A stretch of DNA of 21,781 nt from CAXDOZ01 sp963991145 (GTDB lineage Bacteria > Bacteroidota > Bacteroidia > Chitinophagales > JABDMM01). The first letter of the stretch is position 1; each line of letters starts with the position of its first letter. The stretch spans positions 1 to 21,781 of the forward strand of contig CAXDOZ010000035.1 of assembly GCA_963991145.1 (NCBI GenBank), given 5' to 3'. A program made the translations under genes and the position numbers. Shown here piece by piece: positions 15,461 through 21,781 of the stretch. Below the pieces are notes generated by a model. It had not been told where the DNA came from. It saw only the letters and a list, made by a program, of their open reading frames with translations, and ran no database searches.

Positions 15461-15558
15461 GTATATTTTTTTTCTTTATTTATTTTTTTGTGCCTCTTTA
15501 CCGTAACCGAAGAGCATTTAGTGCGTAACTGTATATAGCAACACAGCAATATACTCGC

Positions 15559-16365
15559 ATGAAAAAAGAAATACTCCTTAGCCTTTTAACCTTTACCCTG
15601 TTTTTCCCTCTTTTTTCTCAGTCGTCCCAACCGGATCCAAATTTCCTAAATGGGATGGATGCCTTTAAAGCTGAGGATTATCAAAAGGCCATATCCGAGT
15701 TTTCAACTGCTATTTCTAAATCTCCTAACTCAAACTTCCTTTATTACCATAGAGGAAACGCAAAGATTGAGGCTGGAGATTTTCACGGGGCTAAATCTGA
15801 CCTCTCAAAATCCATCTCATTAAGCCCAACTTTTGAAGCTTACCTAAAAAGAGCTGTTACAGAGGTCGAGCTGGGTTATATGGACCAGGCTTTGAGTGAT
15901 CTTAAGACGGCATATGGCTTGAGACCTACAGAACCCAAGATAAATTATTACCTAGGCTTAGCCTATAACAAGCTAGAGAATTATGTAGATGCAATAATCT
16001 ATTGGGATAATTTCATCTCCTCCAAACCTAAGAACTCCGAGGCATACACAGGAAGGGGTATTGCTCTGTACCATTTAGGAGAGCTAGATGCTGCAATCGC
16101 AGACTTTAAAAGGTCAATCTATTTTGATGCTACTTATGTAGAGGCTCATGAATGGCTGGCATTAGTATATATGGCGAAAGAGCAACCTGAATTAGCTATC
16201 CAGCACTATACAATGTGTGTTGAGTTGAGTCTTGATAATTCAGACTTTTTGCTAAAAAGAGCTGAGATCTATGAATTGACGGGAAACAAGCAAAAAGCAT
16301 GTGAAGACCTTGAGCGTGCTGGAGGAGCTAGTCCAGATGTTGCTTTCTCAAAATGTGATTCTTAA
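15559..16365 (+). CDS. Exported TPR-repeat protein
   Basis: 268 residues with a signal peptide at 1-20 (MKKEILLSLLTFTLFFPLFS). The rest is about seven TPR units: examples are GMDAFKAEDYQKAISEFSTA around 32-51, LYYHRGNAKIEAGDFHGAKS, INYYLGLAYNKLENYVDAII, AYTGRGIALYHLGELDAAIA and LLKRAEIYELTGNKQKACED near the C-terminus. It should be a periplasmic or outer-membrane-associated protein-binding scaffold. The final CEDLERAGG and Cys near the end (SKCDS) match a common Bacteroidota TPR ending. It has a 98-base leader rich in T and a clear terminator after the stop, so it is probably a single-gene unit. It is similar in design to the TPR protein at the left edge. Function unknown. Confidence 0.88.
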   Translation: MKKEILLSLLTFTLFFPLFSQSSQPDPNFLNGMDAFKAEDYQKAISEFSTAISKSPNSNFLYYHRGNAKIEAGDFHGAKSDLSKSISLSPTFEAYLKRAVTEVELGYMDQALSDLKTAYGLRPTEPKINYYLGLAYNKLENYVDAIIYWDNFISSKPKNSEAYTGRGIALYHLGELDAAIADFKRSIYFDATYVEAHEWLALVYMAKEQPELAIQHYTMCVELSLDNSDFLLKRAEIYELTGNKQKACEDLERAGGASPDVAFSKCDS

Positions 16366-16398
16366 AAATCTATAATATCCAATTCGACAGCGTGCTAA

Positions 16399-16430
16399 AG
16401 GGTCTCTTGATATTAAGAGATCCTTTTTTT
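16399..16430 (+). terminator. Rho-independent terminator after the TPR gene
   Basis: AGGGTCTCTT and AAGAGATCCT pair over ten bases (one G-U) around a six-base loop, followed by six T. It ends the TPR gene transcript 34 bases past the stop. Confidence 0.85.
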
Positions 16431-16448
16431 ATTGGATTAGATGAGGGC

Positions 16449-16477
16449 AAAAAAAAACTCTCCTTACGGAGAGTTTT
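16449..16477 (-). terminator. Terminator of the PID-CTERM-like gene, likely bidirectional
   Basis: AAAACTCTCC and GGAGAGTTTT form a perfect ten-base stem around a four-base loop. On the minus strand a run of nine T begins within the stem and continues past it, about 26 bases past the small gene stop. The plus strand also has T after the stem, so it may stop readthrough from the left. Confidence 0.85.
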
Positions 16478-16502
16478 GAATTTTTTAGATAGAGTTAGAA
16501 GA

Positions 16503-16706
16503 TTATCCTTCTTTGCTCTTTCTTTTATCGTAGATCTTTTTGCTACCGTATACTGCAGCTGCAGCGATAAGAACTCCGCTTAATCCATCAATTGGTATAG
16601 AAGATGGAGGTGGAGGAGGTGGAAATCCTGCAAGTGCTTGATTAACTACAGCAGATCCTAGAAGAATTACTGTAAAAATAGCGGTAGAAAGTAGTACTCT
16701 TTTCAT
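16503..16706 (-). CDS. Small exported protein with PID-CTERM-like C-terminal sorting signal
   Basis: 67 residues: signal peptide at 1-26 (MKRVLLSTAIFTVILLGSAV then NQALA), a proline run FPPPPPPSSI at 28-37, then PID at 38-40 followed by a hydrophobic helix GLSGVLIAAAAVYG (41-54) and a basic tail KKIYDKRKSK. This three-part tail of short motif, membrane helix and basic end is the layout of PEP-CTERM-type exosortase targets, and the PPPP-PID version matches the PID-CTERM domain described for Bacteroidota. The mature part would be about ten residues, so nearly the whole protein is sorting signal. No exosortase gene is in the window. The gene has its own likely promoter and a strong terminator. 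Being a signal-only protein, it may be a carrier of a modification or a peptide; the role is unknown. Confidence 0.75.
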   Translation of the reverse strand: MKRVLLSTAIFTVILLGSAVVNQALAGFPPPPPPSSIPIDGLSGVLIAAAAVYGSKKIYDKRKSKEG

Positions 16707-16725
16707 GGGTTTCGTTTATCTGATG

Positions 16726-16757
16726 CTAATATAAGTGAATTCTAGTGGATATATCAA
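16726..16757 (-). promoter_or_regulatory. Possible promoter of the PID-CTERM-like gene
   Basis: Minus-strand TTG, 21 bases and TATATTAG, one mismatch from TAnnTTTG, with the element ending 19 bases before the ATG. Spacing and position fit a Bacteroidota sigma-ABfr promoter. Confidence 0.4.
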
Positions 16758-16801
16758 GGTATTACCACATTAAAAATTATCGAACGAATCGTGAATAAAA
16801 C

Positions 16802-17248
16802 TTAAACACTGAATGGAAGTTCTATCCCTAAAAGCTTGTAGGCAAGGAAAAAGGCAGTGGACCAGAAGATACAGGCAGCCATTGTCCAACCAAGTATCTT
16901 TCTCTTATTGTCTGTAATTGAAAGAGATACAAAGACTCCTAAAGGAATAGAAAGGAAAATTGGAGTGAGAAATGCAATTCCCGGAACCCCTACTCTATTT
17001 CTAAGCTTTACCAGGAATCTGTTCCTCCAACTGAAAGTTTTTGACCCTGAAATCGGGAAATACTTCAATAGAAGCTTCTTGATCCAGGCACCGAAATAGA
17101 TAAAAAAAGCAATTCCAATTAGTCCGCCTAGAATGTTGAATATGTAATTCGGCAAGAATTTGCTTTCCTCGATACTGGTTATTGCCAATACGATCCCAAA
17201 GAAATACTTGGTGCTTGAAAACAGTAAGATTGAAAATGCCTTTGCCAT
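16802..17248 (-). CDS. Small integral membrane protein, four predicted helices
   Basis: 148 residues from ATG at 17246-17248. An open frame continues to 17314, but that extension runs through a terminator hairpin and a promoter, so the later start is right. Hydrophobic segments lie at about 10-24, 36-57, 88-112 and 117-138. The third contains PGIAFLTPIFLSIPLGVF, with several prolines in the membrane, preceded by a basic loop (RNRFLVKLRNR) that probably faces the cytosol. The pattern recalls small-multidrug-export or DedA-like membrane proteins of Bacteroidota, but I cannot assign a family firmly. It sits between the PID-CTERM-like gene (96 bases away) and the LON-domain gene; no functional link is evident. 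Confidence 0.7.
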   Translation of the reverse strand: MAKAFSILLFSSTKYFFGIVLAITSIEESKFLPNYIFNILGGLIGIAFFIYFGAWIKKLLLKYFPISGSKTFSWRNRFLVKLRNRVGVPGIAFLTPIFLSIPLGVFVSLSITDNKRKILGWTMAACIFWSTAFFLAYKLLGIELPFSV

Positions 17249-17257
17249 TGAAGCGTC

Positions 17258-17287
17258 CGAAAATACAATTTGGTCCTGAAAAAACAA
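17258..17287 (-). promoter_or_regulatory. Possible promoter of the small membrane protein gene
   Basis: Minus-strand TTG, exactly 19 bases, then TATTTTCG (one mismatch from TAnnTTTG), ending nine bases before the ATG. It overlaps the terminator that ends the LON-domain gene, giving a tight stop-start junction. Confidence 0.4.
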
Positions 17288-17306
17288 GCCGCAGAAAAAG
17301 CAGCTT
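17279..17306 (-). terminator. Rho-independent terminator after the LON-domain gene
   Basis: On the minus strand AAGCTGC, a seven-base loop TTTTTCT and GCGGCTT pair over seven bases with one G-U, followed by G and six T. It begins 63 bases past the LON-domain gene stop. Confidence 0.65.
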
Positions 17307-17369
17307 GCTGACAAATATTATAACGGAAAAAAGCCTAAAGTGTTTCAATCTTATTAGAATCAACCACTT

Positions 17370-18005
17370 CTAAAATTCTGGTGGCATCTCCTTTCTGAAG
17401 TAGCCATTCGCCTGTATTCTTGAACGCAGGCTTTCTGCCTCTTGAATGGATGGTATGATATGCTTTAAATGCTCAAGGATCAATCCCTGTCTCTGAGCCT
17501 CAGATTTGATGGTTAGCAATTCATATTGCTGATCTAGTTTGAGATTTATGTACTTCACCAGATCAAAGGATTGCATGCTGTCATACTCCTTCAGGATTGG
17601 CTTTTCATAACCAATAGATATATGGAGTTCGTCAACCATTTCTGCAACTTTATTAAAGATTCCAACCTTGTCGAAGCTAGGTTCTCCCAGATCGGATATA
17701 ATAGCTGCAGAGTATAACTTATCAGGGACCTCTTTCAGCAGTTCTAACACTCTAAAGATCCCTACCCCTTCAGTTCTGATATCCAACTCGCCATTATCGT
17801 ACTCCTTTTCAATATTGGTGACCTTAACTACGGTTCCATACTCCTGAACTCTTTTGTCAAAGAATGGAGGAATTCCAAAGAGGGAATCCTGCTCCATTAC
17901 ATCGGCGATCAATTGCTTATATCGAGGCTCGAAAATGTGCAGATTCAAACTGTGCCCGGGGTAAACGACAAGCTCTAAAGGAAAAACTGGAAGGAATCTT
18001 TGCAT
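17370..18005 (-). CDS. LON substrate-binding-domain protein (stand-alone)
   Basis: 211 residues. The N-terminal half fits the N-terminal substrate-binding domain of Lon protease: LPVFPLELVVYPGHSLNLHIFEPRY at about 5-29, then IADVMEQDSLFGIP, FFDKRVQEYGTVVKVTNIE and DIRTEGVGIFRVLEL. There is no AAA ATPase or protease part, so it is not a Lon enzyme; the family occurs widely as single-domain proteins and is presumed to bind peptides or misfolded proteins, with no known reaction. The C-terminal half (120-211) is helical and probably coiled (IKSEAQRQGLILEHLKHIIPSIQEAESLRSRI). No signal peptide. Single gene with its own terminator. Confidence 0.85.
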   Translation of the reverse strand: MQRFLPVFPLELVVYPGHSLNLHIFEPRYKQLIADVMEQDSLFGIPPFFDKRVQEYGTVVKVTNIEKEYDNGELDIRTEGVGIFRVLELLKEVPDKLYSAAIISDLGEPSFDKVGIFNKVAEMVDELHISIGYEKPILKEYDSMQSFDLVKYINLKLDQQYELLTIKSEAQRQGLILEHLKHIIPSIQEAESLRSRIQANGYFRKEMPPEF

Positions 18006-18218
18006 TGAATTGAATTCTATTCTGAAACTGCTTGTTCTATTTTAAAGAAAAAGCATCTAATGATAAAAGGATTATCAGAACCAATCTGAATCATGCTTAT
18101 GTCAAAATGGTGCTTAGATTAGTGAATAAACTCCCTGAAAGGCCCAAGTGTTCAGGCTTTACGGACCTATGACAAAATTCTGCACCTGCTGATTTACATT
18201 CAGAAAAAATATCGCGCT

Positions 18219-18899
18219 ATGAAGAAAATATTTGCCCTATCAGTAGTTATGATCTTTGCTCTGTCAATCTTCGCACAAAGCAAAGGAGAGATCACAGGAG
18301 TAGTAATTGACCAGGAAACTGGAGAGCCTATGCCATTTGCAAACGTCTCAATTGATGGAACCACAATTGGAACTGCTGCTAATGCTGCAGGAATATATTA
18401 TCTAAGCAATATTGATCCCGGAACCTACACCTTGAAAGTGAGTTTCTTAGGATATAAGGACTTCTTCATCGAAGGAGTTAAGGTTCTTGCTGATAACAGC
18501 ACTCTGGCGAATGTAGATATGGTAGTCAATTCAATTGTAGGTCCGGATGTAATTGTAAAGGCTTATAAGGTTCCATTGATCGATCCATTTGAAACCTCTA
18601 CCGGAGACATTTTCACTACTGAAGATCTAGAGACTTTGCCAACCAATGAATTAGAAGATGCTATTGCACTTGTTCCTGGAGTAAATCCTTCGCCTACCGG
18701 CGGATTCTCATTCAGAGGAGCGCGCGAAGGTTCAACAGCATATTTTGTAGACGGTCAAAGAGTTCAAATTGATCCAGGATTGCCAACAAGAGCTGTTTAC
18801 AGTCTTGAAGCATTCACAGGTGGTATTCCGGCTAAATACGGTGATGCGACTGGTGGTGTCGTAGTTATCGCTACAGGTAGCTTCCTAAATCGCAGATAA
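18219..18899 (+). CDS. Stand-alone TonB-receptor plug protein without beta barrel
   Basis: 226 residues. Signal peptide 1-20 (ending ALSIFAQ), a CarboxypepD_reg-like beta domain at about 23-105 (ITGVVIDQETGEPMPFANV to LKVSFLGYKDFF), a linker, and a TonB-receptor plug domain at about 125-223 with DAIALVPGVNPS, FSFRGAREGSTAYFVDGQ and AKYGDATGGVVVIATG. In full receptors the latter motif leads into the barrel; here the protein ends after SFLNRR and a strong terminator follows 25 bases later. The next gene, tolC-like, faces it, so there is no room for a lost barrel. It cannot form a channel itself; it may plug or regulate a partner or serve in a signalling or scaffold role. The coding frame is clean, which argues against a recent pseudogene. 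Confidence 0.88.
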   Translation: MKKIFALSVVMIFALSIFAQSKGEITGVVIDQETGEPMPFANVSIDGTTIGTAANAAGIYYLSNIDPGTYTLKVSFLGYKDFFIEGVKVLADNSTLANVDMVVNSIVGPDVIVKAYKVPLIDPFETSTGDIFTTEDLETLPTNELEDAIALVPGVNPSPTGGFSFRGAREGSTAYFVDGQRVQIDPGLPTRAVYSLEAFTGGIPAKYGDATGGVVVIATGSFLNRR

Positions 18900-18924
18900 G
18901 CGGAAAACGATTGTTTTCAATCTC

Positions 18925-18948
18925 AAGGGCTCTTAGGAGCCCTTTTTT
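18925..18948 (+). terminator. Rho-independent terminator after the plug gene, bidirectional possible
   Basis: AAGGGCTC, TTAG loop and GAGCCCTT form a perfect eight-base stem, followed by a T-run (six T in all, overlapping the stem). It lies between the plug gene stop and the facing tolC-like gene stop. Confidence 0.88.
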
Positions 18949-20341
18949 ATTGTGCAATTAAATAATCGAGCTCAGCCAAAAGGATGAAGTGAATTGCCTG
19001 AATTTCGATCACTTTAACCTGAGCTTCAAGCAAACGCTGCTCCCTTGAATTGATCAGGAAAATACTGCTGTTACCAAGGAAGAATCTTCTTTGCTCTCCG
19101 TTTAAAAGAGTTTCATAATTATTGATAGCTGAAGAGAAGCTTTGGAATTGCTCAAAGTTTAGCTTAGCCATCTCTCCTATACTTATAAGCTTGTTTCGGA
19201 GATCAAAAAGCTTCACTTCCCTTTGAGTGCTTGTTTCAAGCTCTTTAAGTTCTATCTGCTGAACCTTTCCTCTTCCTCCACGAACAAATAATGGGAATTT
19301 GAAGTCCACCCCTAGTTTGTAATCACTATTGAAAGGAACTGATTCATATGCAAAGCCATTCCCAACAACCTGATACTTCAACTGAATCTCAGGACGAAAT
19401 GATTCCTTATTCAATCGCTTATCCAGTCCCAATCCCTGAAGCTTAAGATCATAGCTTAAGATCTCTGGATGGAAAGGAAGCATGGAGTTGGAAATTATGC
19501 TGGTTGAGTCAACTGATCCCGGTAAAACCAATTGGTTTGGTAATTCCTCCGGACGAACAGTAGTGTCTAGAACCGCTGGAGTTTGGTAATCTGCCCAGAT
19601 GAAGTTTGATAGCTGGAATCTTGCCTTTACTAAATTTGACTGGGCCTTCTGCATCTCAGTCTCCCTGATCAAAACCTGCAATTCTGCTTCAACCGTATCA
19701 ATAGCAGGGATACTCCCATTTTCAAAACTACTCTTGATCGCATCAAATCGCTGGGATGTAACGGTTACCGCCGTCTTATTCAACTCATAACTATGCCAGG
19801 CTGAAAACCACTCCCAATATGCTACTCTTGCATCTCTCTCTAATTGAAGAAGCAATCTCTGGCGTTCGATCTCAGACATCTCAATGCCCAAATTCGCTTG
19901 CTTCCAATCGTATCGCCTTTCATCAAAAAGCAAACCCTTACCAAGGTCTATACTTAAGCCAAAAACGCTCTGCCCCGGATCAGGCAGGCTATTTTGTGGA
20001 TTTAACTGAGTACCACTCGTATAGTCATATCCAGCATAAACTTCCATTGCTGGCCAAATCGGGATCTTGATCCCATTAGTGTTCAATAAATAATAGGGAT
20101 CCCCCTCAAACCTTTTGTTTTCAAGACTGCTCTCAATTATCGGATCAAAACCACCTCTGGCTTCAAGCATAGCTGCTTCTCCAACTTTGATCTGCATATC
20201 GGCCTGCAAGGCCACAGGGTGATTGGCCAAAACGATCTGGATAAAGTCTTCTTCACTTAAGATGACCTTTGAAGTATCAGCACTTTGAGCAAATACTCCC
20301 AGACTCAGCAATGCAAACAGGAAAAAAATTGGGGTTCTCAT
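18947..20341 (-). CDS. TolC-like outer membrane efflux/secretion channel
   Basis: 464 residues with a signal peptide (MRTPIFFLFALLSLGVFAQS). Two long alpha-helical halves fit the outer membrane efflux protein repeats: residues about 30-230, with heptad helices such as IEMSEIERQRLLLQLERDAR, and 270-460, ending in the VIEIQAIHFILLAELDYLIA helix; the barrel insert LGLSIDLGKGLLF lies in the first half. It would form the trimeric outer-membrane duct for the ABC-HlyD pair encoded upstream. Its ATG overlaps the adaptor gene stop by one base (TAATG). The cargo is unknown: this layout occurs in type I protein secretion, peptide or bacteriocin export and drug efflux. Confidence 0.92.
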   Translation of the reverse strand: MRTPIFFLFALLSLGVFAQSADTSKVILSEEDFIQIVLANHPVALQADMQIKVGEAAMLEARGGFDPIIESSLENKRFEGDPYYLLNTNGIKIPIWPAMEVYAGYDYTSGTQLNPQNSLPDPGQSVFGLSIDLGKGLLFDERRYDWKQANLGIEMSEIERQRLLLQLERDARVAYWEWFSAWHSYELNKTAVTVTSQRFDAIKSSFENGSIPAIDTVEAELQVLIRETEMQKAQSNLVKARFQLSNFIWADYQTPAVLDTTVRPEELPNQLVLPGSVDSTSIISNSMLPFHPEILSYDLKLQGLGLDKRLNKESFRPEIQLKYQVVGNGFAYESVPFNSDYKLGVDFKFPLFVRGGRGKVQQIELKELETSTQREVKLFDLRNKLISIGEMAKLNFEQFQSFSSAINNYETLLNGEQRRFFLGNSSIFLINSREQRLLEAQVKVIEIQAIHFILLAELDYLIAQ

Positions 20342-21693
20342 TACTTCTTTGCTTGTGGGTCTTTATTCTCCTCATCCGGTGAATTATAAAAGTCCTGAGG
20401 GAAGCCATTAAACTGGCGCCACAGTTCATACCAAACCGGGACATCATTTAGCAGGGCCATGGCATTTACACCTGAACCTACGCGTAGAGCCTCTGGCCAG
20501 GGAACATCATTAGGATCTTCAGCTACAAGAATCCTGTATAATCCATTGTTTGAAGTCATGTTATCGATGGCTACAATTGTCCCCCCGAAGGTACCGAATG
20601 AAGTGTTTGGCCATCCGCTGAATACAATTGCAGGCCAACCATCGAACTGAAGTCGAACGTGCTCTCCTACCTGCATAAGTGGAAGATCCAATGGCATTAC
20701 ATACATCTCAACTGCCAACTCATATTCTGAAGGAATGATTGAAACAAGTGGGTCGCCTTCCTTAACTGTCTCGCCAAGACCTGTAACCAAAGCCTTTGTG
20801 ATATAACAATCCTGCGGAGCAGTAATGAAATAGAAACTTGACCTCTTTAGGTAGTTTTCGTACTGTACTTCAAGCTTAATGATACCTTCCTTGGTAGCGA
20901 ACTTGTCTGTGAACGTGCTAAACTTATCAGATTCAGCCTTTGCAATCTTGTCCAGATATTCTGCCTGAAGAGCACTGAGGTCAAGCGTTGAAATTGCCAA
21001 CTCATTTCTTGAAGTCAATAGTTGAGTCTCCGCTCCAACAAGATCTGCTTGCTTTGCCTGAAGGTCAATATTGAGCTTCTCAAGATCTAATAGGGAAAGA
21101 AGTCCTTCCTCAAAAAGGTCTTCAGCTCTTTTAAACTGAATCAGTGAAGTGTTGTAATCAATTTGAGTGGCAGCAAGATCAATACTATCAGCCGTCACCT
21201 TTAAATGTGCTTGCTGGATTTTATTTTCAGCTTGCTCCATTTTCAGACCCATACTAGCGTTCAAAGCTTCAATCTGACTTTCAAGCGCATCGATCTTCCC
21301 CAGGTATCCTTCAACAGCAGATTCCTTTGCATCTACCTGTGCATCTGTTCTTGAAAGAAGCTCAGGATCGAAATAATCATCCTTGATCTCTGAGAGGAAT
21401 GCGATGGTATCTCCCTTCTCTACAAAATCTCCTTCCTGGACGTACCACTTCTCAACTCTACCAGCTATCGTGGTATGAATAGTCTGGGGACGCTGCTCTG
21501 GTTTAAGTGTTGTAACAAAGCCATCTCCCTGAACATTCTGTGTCCATGGGAAGAACATCAGTGCAATGAAGATTACGAAGGAAACAGCCAGGAATCCTGT
21601 GATCCTCTTCTTCGCCTTAAAGTTGAAAACGACATTCATCGCCGGGATTCCATTCTTTGGCGGCTTAACGTGATTATCTGTTAGATTAAGCAT
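20341..21693 (-). CDS. HlyD-family membrane fusion (adaptor) protein
   Basis: 450 residues from the ATG at 21691-21693. An upstream extension to 21762 is open but overlaps the end of the ABC gene by a full 77 bases; I prefer the later start, which overlaps by eight. Domains: short cytosolic N-terminus, one membrane helix at about 33-49 (FLAVSFVIFIALMFFPW), first lipoyl-half strand at about 55-100 (VEKWYVQEGDFVEKGDTI), a long coiled-coil hairpin at about 115-280 (repeated A, E, L, K heptads, e.g. DAQVDAKESAVEGYLGKIDA and SALQAEYLDKIAKAE), second lipoyl half (ITAPQDCYITKALVTGLGET) and a beta barrel with GEHVRLQFDGWPA. It links the ABC transporter to TolC across the periplasm. Confidence 0.9.
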   Translation of the reverse strand: MLNLTDNHVKPPKNGIPAMNVVFNFKAKKRITGFLAVSFVIFIALMFFPWTQNVQGDGFVTTLKPEQRPQTIHTTIAGRVEKWYVQEGDFVEKGDTIAFLSEIKDDYFDPELLSRTDAQVDAKESAVEGYLGKIDALESQIEALNASMGLKMEQAENKIQQAHLKVTADSIDLAATQIDYNTSLIQFKRAEDLFEEGLLSLLDLEKLNIDLQAKQADLVGAETQLLTSRNELAISTLDLSALQAEYLDKIAKAESDKFSTFTDKFATKEGIIKLEVQYENYLKRSSFYFITAPQDCYITKALVTGLGETVKEGDPLVSIIPSEYELAVEMYVMPLDLPLMQVGEHVRLQFDGWPAIVFSGWPNTSFGTFGGTIVAIDNMTSNNGLYRILVAEDPNDVPWPEALRVGSGVNAMALLNDVPVWYELWRQFNGFPQDFYNSPDEENKDPQAKK

Positions 21694-21781
21694 CAGATCC
21701 AGGGTTAAAAAGCGTTTGACAATACTCACTATTCTGGATGTCCTCATAGGATCCATTCTCAAGGATCTTTCCTTTCCTCAT
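21686..21781 (-). CDS. ABC transporter ATPase, C-terminal fragment (rest beyond right edge)
   Basis: Only the last 31 codons are present, ending in TAA at 21686-21688. The fragment MRKGKILENGSYEDIQNSEY fits the region after the switch histidine of ABC exporters (the typical wording is KGKIVEQGSYEEL), followed by a short tail CQTLFNPGSDA. Its stop overlaps the adaptor start by eight bases, so ABC, HlyD-like and TolC-like genes make one coupled unit. The type of ABC protein (with or without a peptidase C39 domain) cannot be seen. Read as partial from the right edge. Confidence 0.65.
   Translation of the reverse strand: MRKGKILENGSYEDIQNSEYCQTLFNPGSDA

Noticed and set aside
16392..16583. Plus-strand frame crossing the two terminators
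   Set aside because: It runs through two strong hairpins with T-runs and through the PID-CTERM-like gene in antisense; no signal of a real protein.
17249..17314. Upstream extension of the membrane protein
   Set aside because: It reads through a hairpin with T-run and a promoter-like site, and contains no sensible membrane or signal segment; the later Met is better.
17001..17363. Minus-strand 120-codon frame
   Set aside because: Other frame of the membrane protein gene and covers a terminator; composition is not protein-like.
18900..18946. Remnant of a receptor barrel after the plug gene
   Set aside because: Only 47 bases separate the stop from the facing TolC-like gene, and they hold a terminator.
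21694..21762. Upstream extension of the HlyD-like protein
   Set aside because: The stretch is the ABC transporter C-terminus in another frame; starting there would mean a 77-base overlap.
1..21781. CRISPR arrays, IS ends, phage genes, tRNA or rRNA genes
   Set aside because: I looked in the gaps between genes for repeat-spacer patterns, long terminal inverted repeats and cloverleaf ends and saw none; no gap exceeds 300 bases.

Overview
The window looks like chromosome from a free-living, probably marine Bacteroidota of the Cytophagales type. The evidence is a TonB-dependent receptor paired with a DUF4249 lipoprotein, a subtilisin-like protease with a C-terminal type IX secretion sorting domain, bacillithiol biosynthesis, a small PID-CTERM-like protein, promoters close to the Bacteroidota TAnnTTTG type rather than sigma70 type, and many gene joints of the TAATG or ATGA kind. 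Coding density is high, and I see no IS element, phage gene, CRISPR array, tRNA or rRNA.

Left part (1-2854, all minus strand) is thiol redox. trxB and a Cys-type, probably thioredoxin-dependent glutathione peroxidase form one unit ending in a hairpin terminator. Then follow bshB1 (bacillithiol deacetylase) and an exported TPR protein cut by the window edge.

2984-9977 (minus) is cell-envelope and secreted functions behind a tRNA gene. mnmA overlaps a TTG-started lipoprotein gene, which abuts a type IX-secreted S8 protease; a TonB-dependent receptor then overlaps a DUF4249 lipoprotein by one base. These look like outer-surface capture and processing of an unknown substrate.

10090-12313: folE, an SDR protein without the catalytic tyrosine, and a flavin reductase-like protein form an overlapping minus-strand operon. 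A 53-residue zinc-ribbon DUF2256 gene points the other way. A pterin- or flavin-linked role is likely but unproven. A 47-residue lipoprotein gene lies unmarked between DUF2256 and mpl.

12555-15460 (plus): mpl (peptidoglycan recycling), a DEDDh exonuclease and a polyprenyl-phosphate mannose synthase-like glycosyltransferase. A second exported TPR protein with its own terminator follows.

16503-18005 (minus): the PID-CTERM-like protein, a four-helix membrane protein and a LON-substrate-binding-domain protein. 18219-18899 (plus) encodes a TonB receptor plug with no beta barrel, closed by a strong terminator.

18947-21781 (minus): an overlapping ABC transporter (only its C-terminus is inside) - HlyD-like adaptor - TolC-like set, i.e. 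a type I secretion or peptide export machine.

I do not see a clearly new multi-gene system. The best leads are the stand-alone plug protein, the Tyr-less SDR in the folE operon, the PID-CTERM-like protein and the hidden 47-residue lipoprotein.
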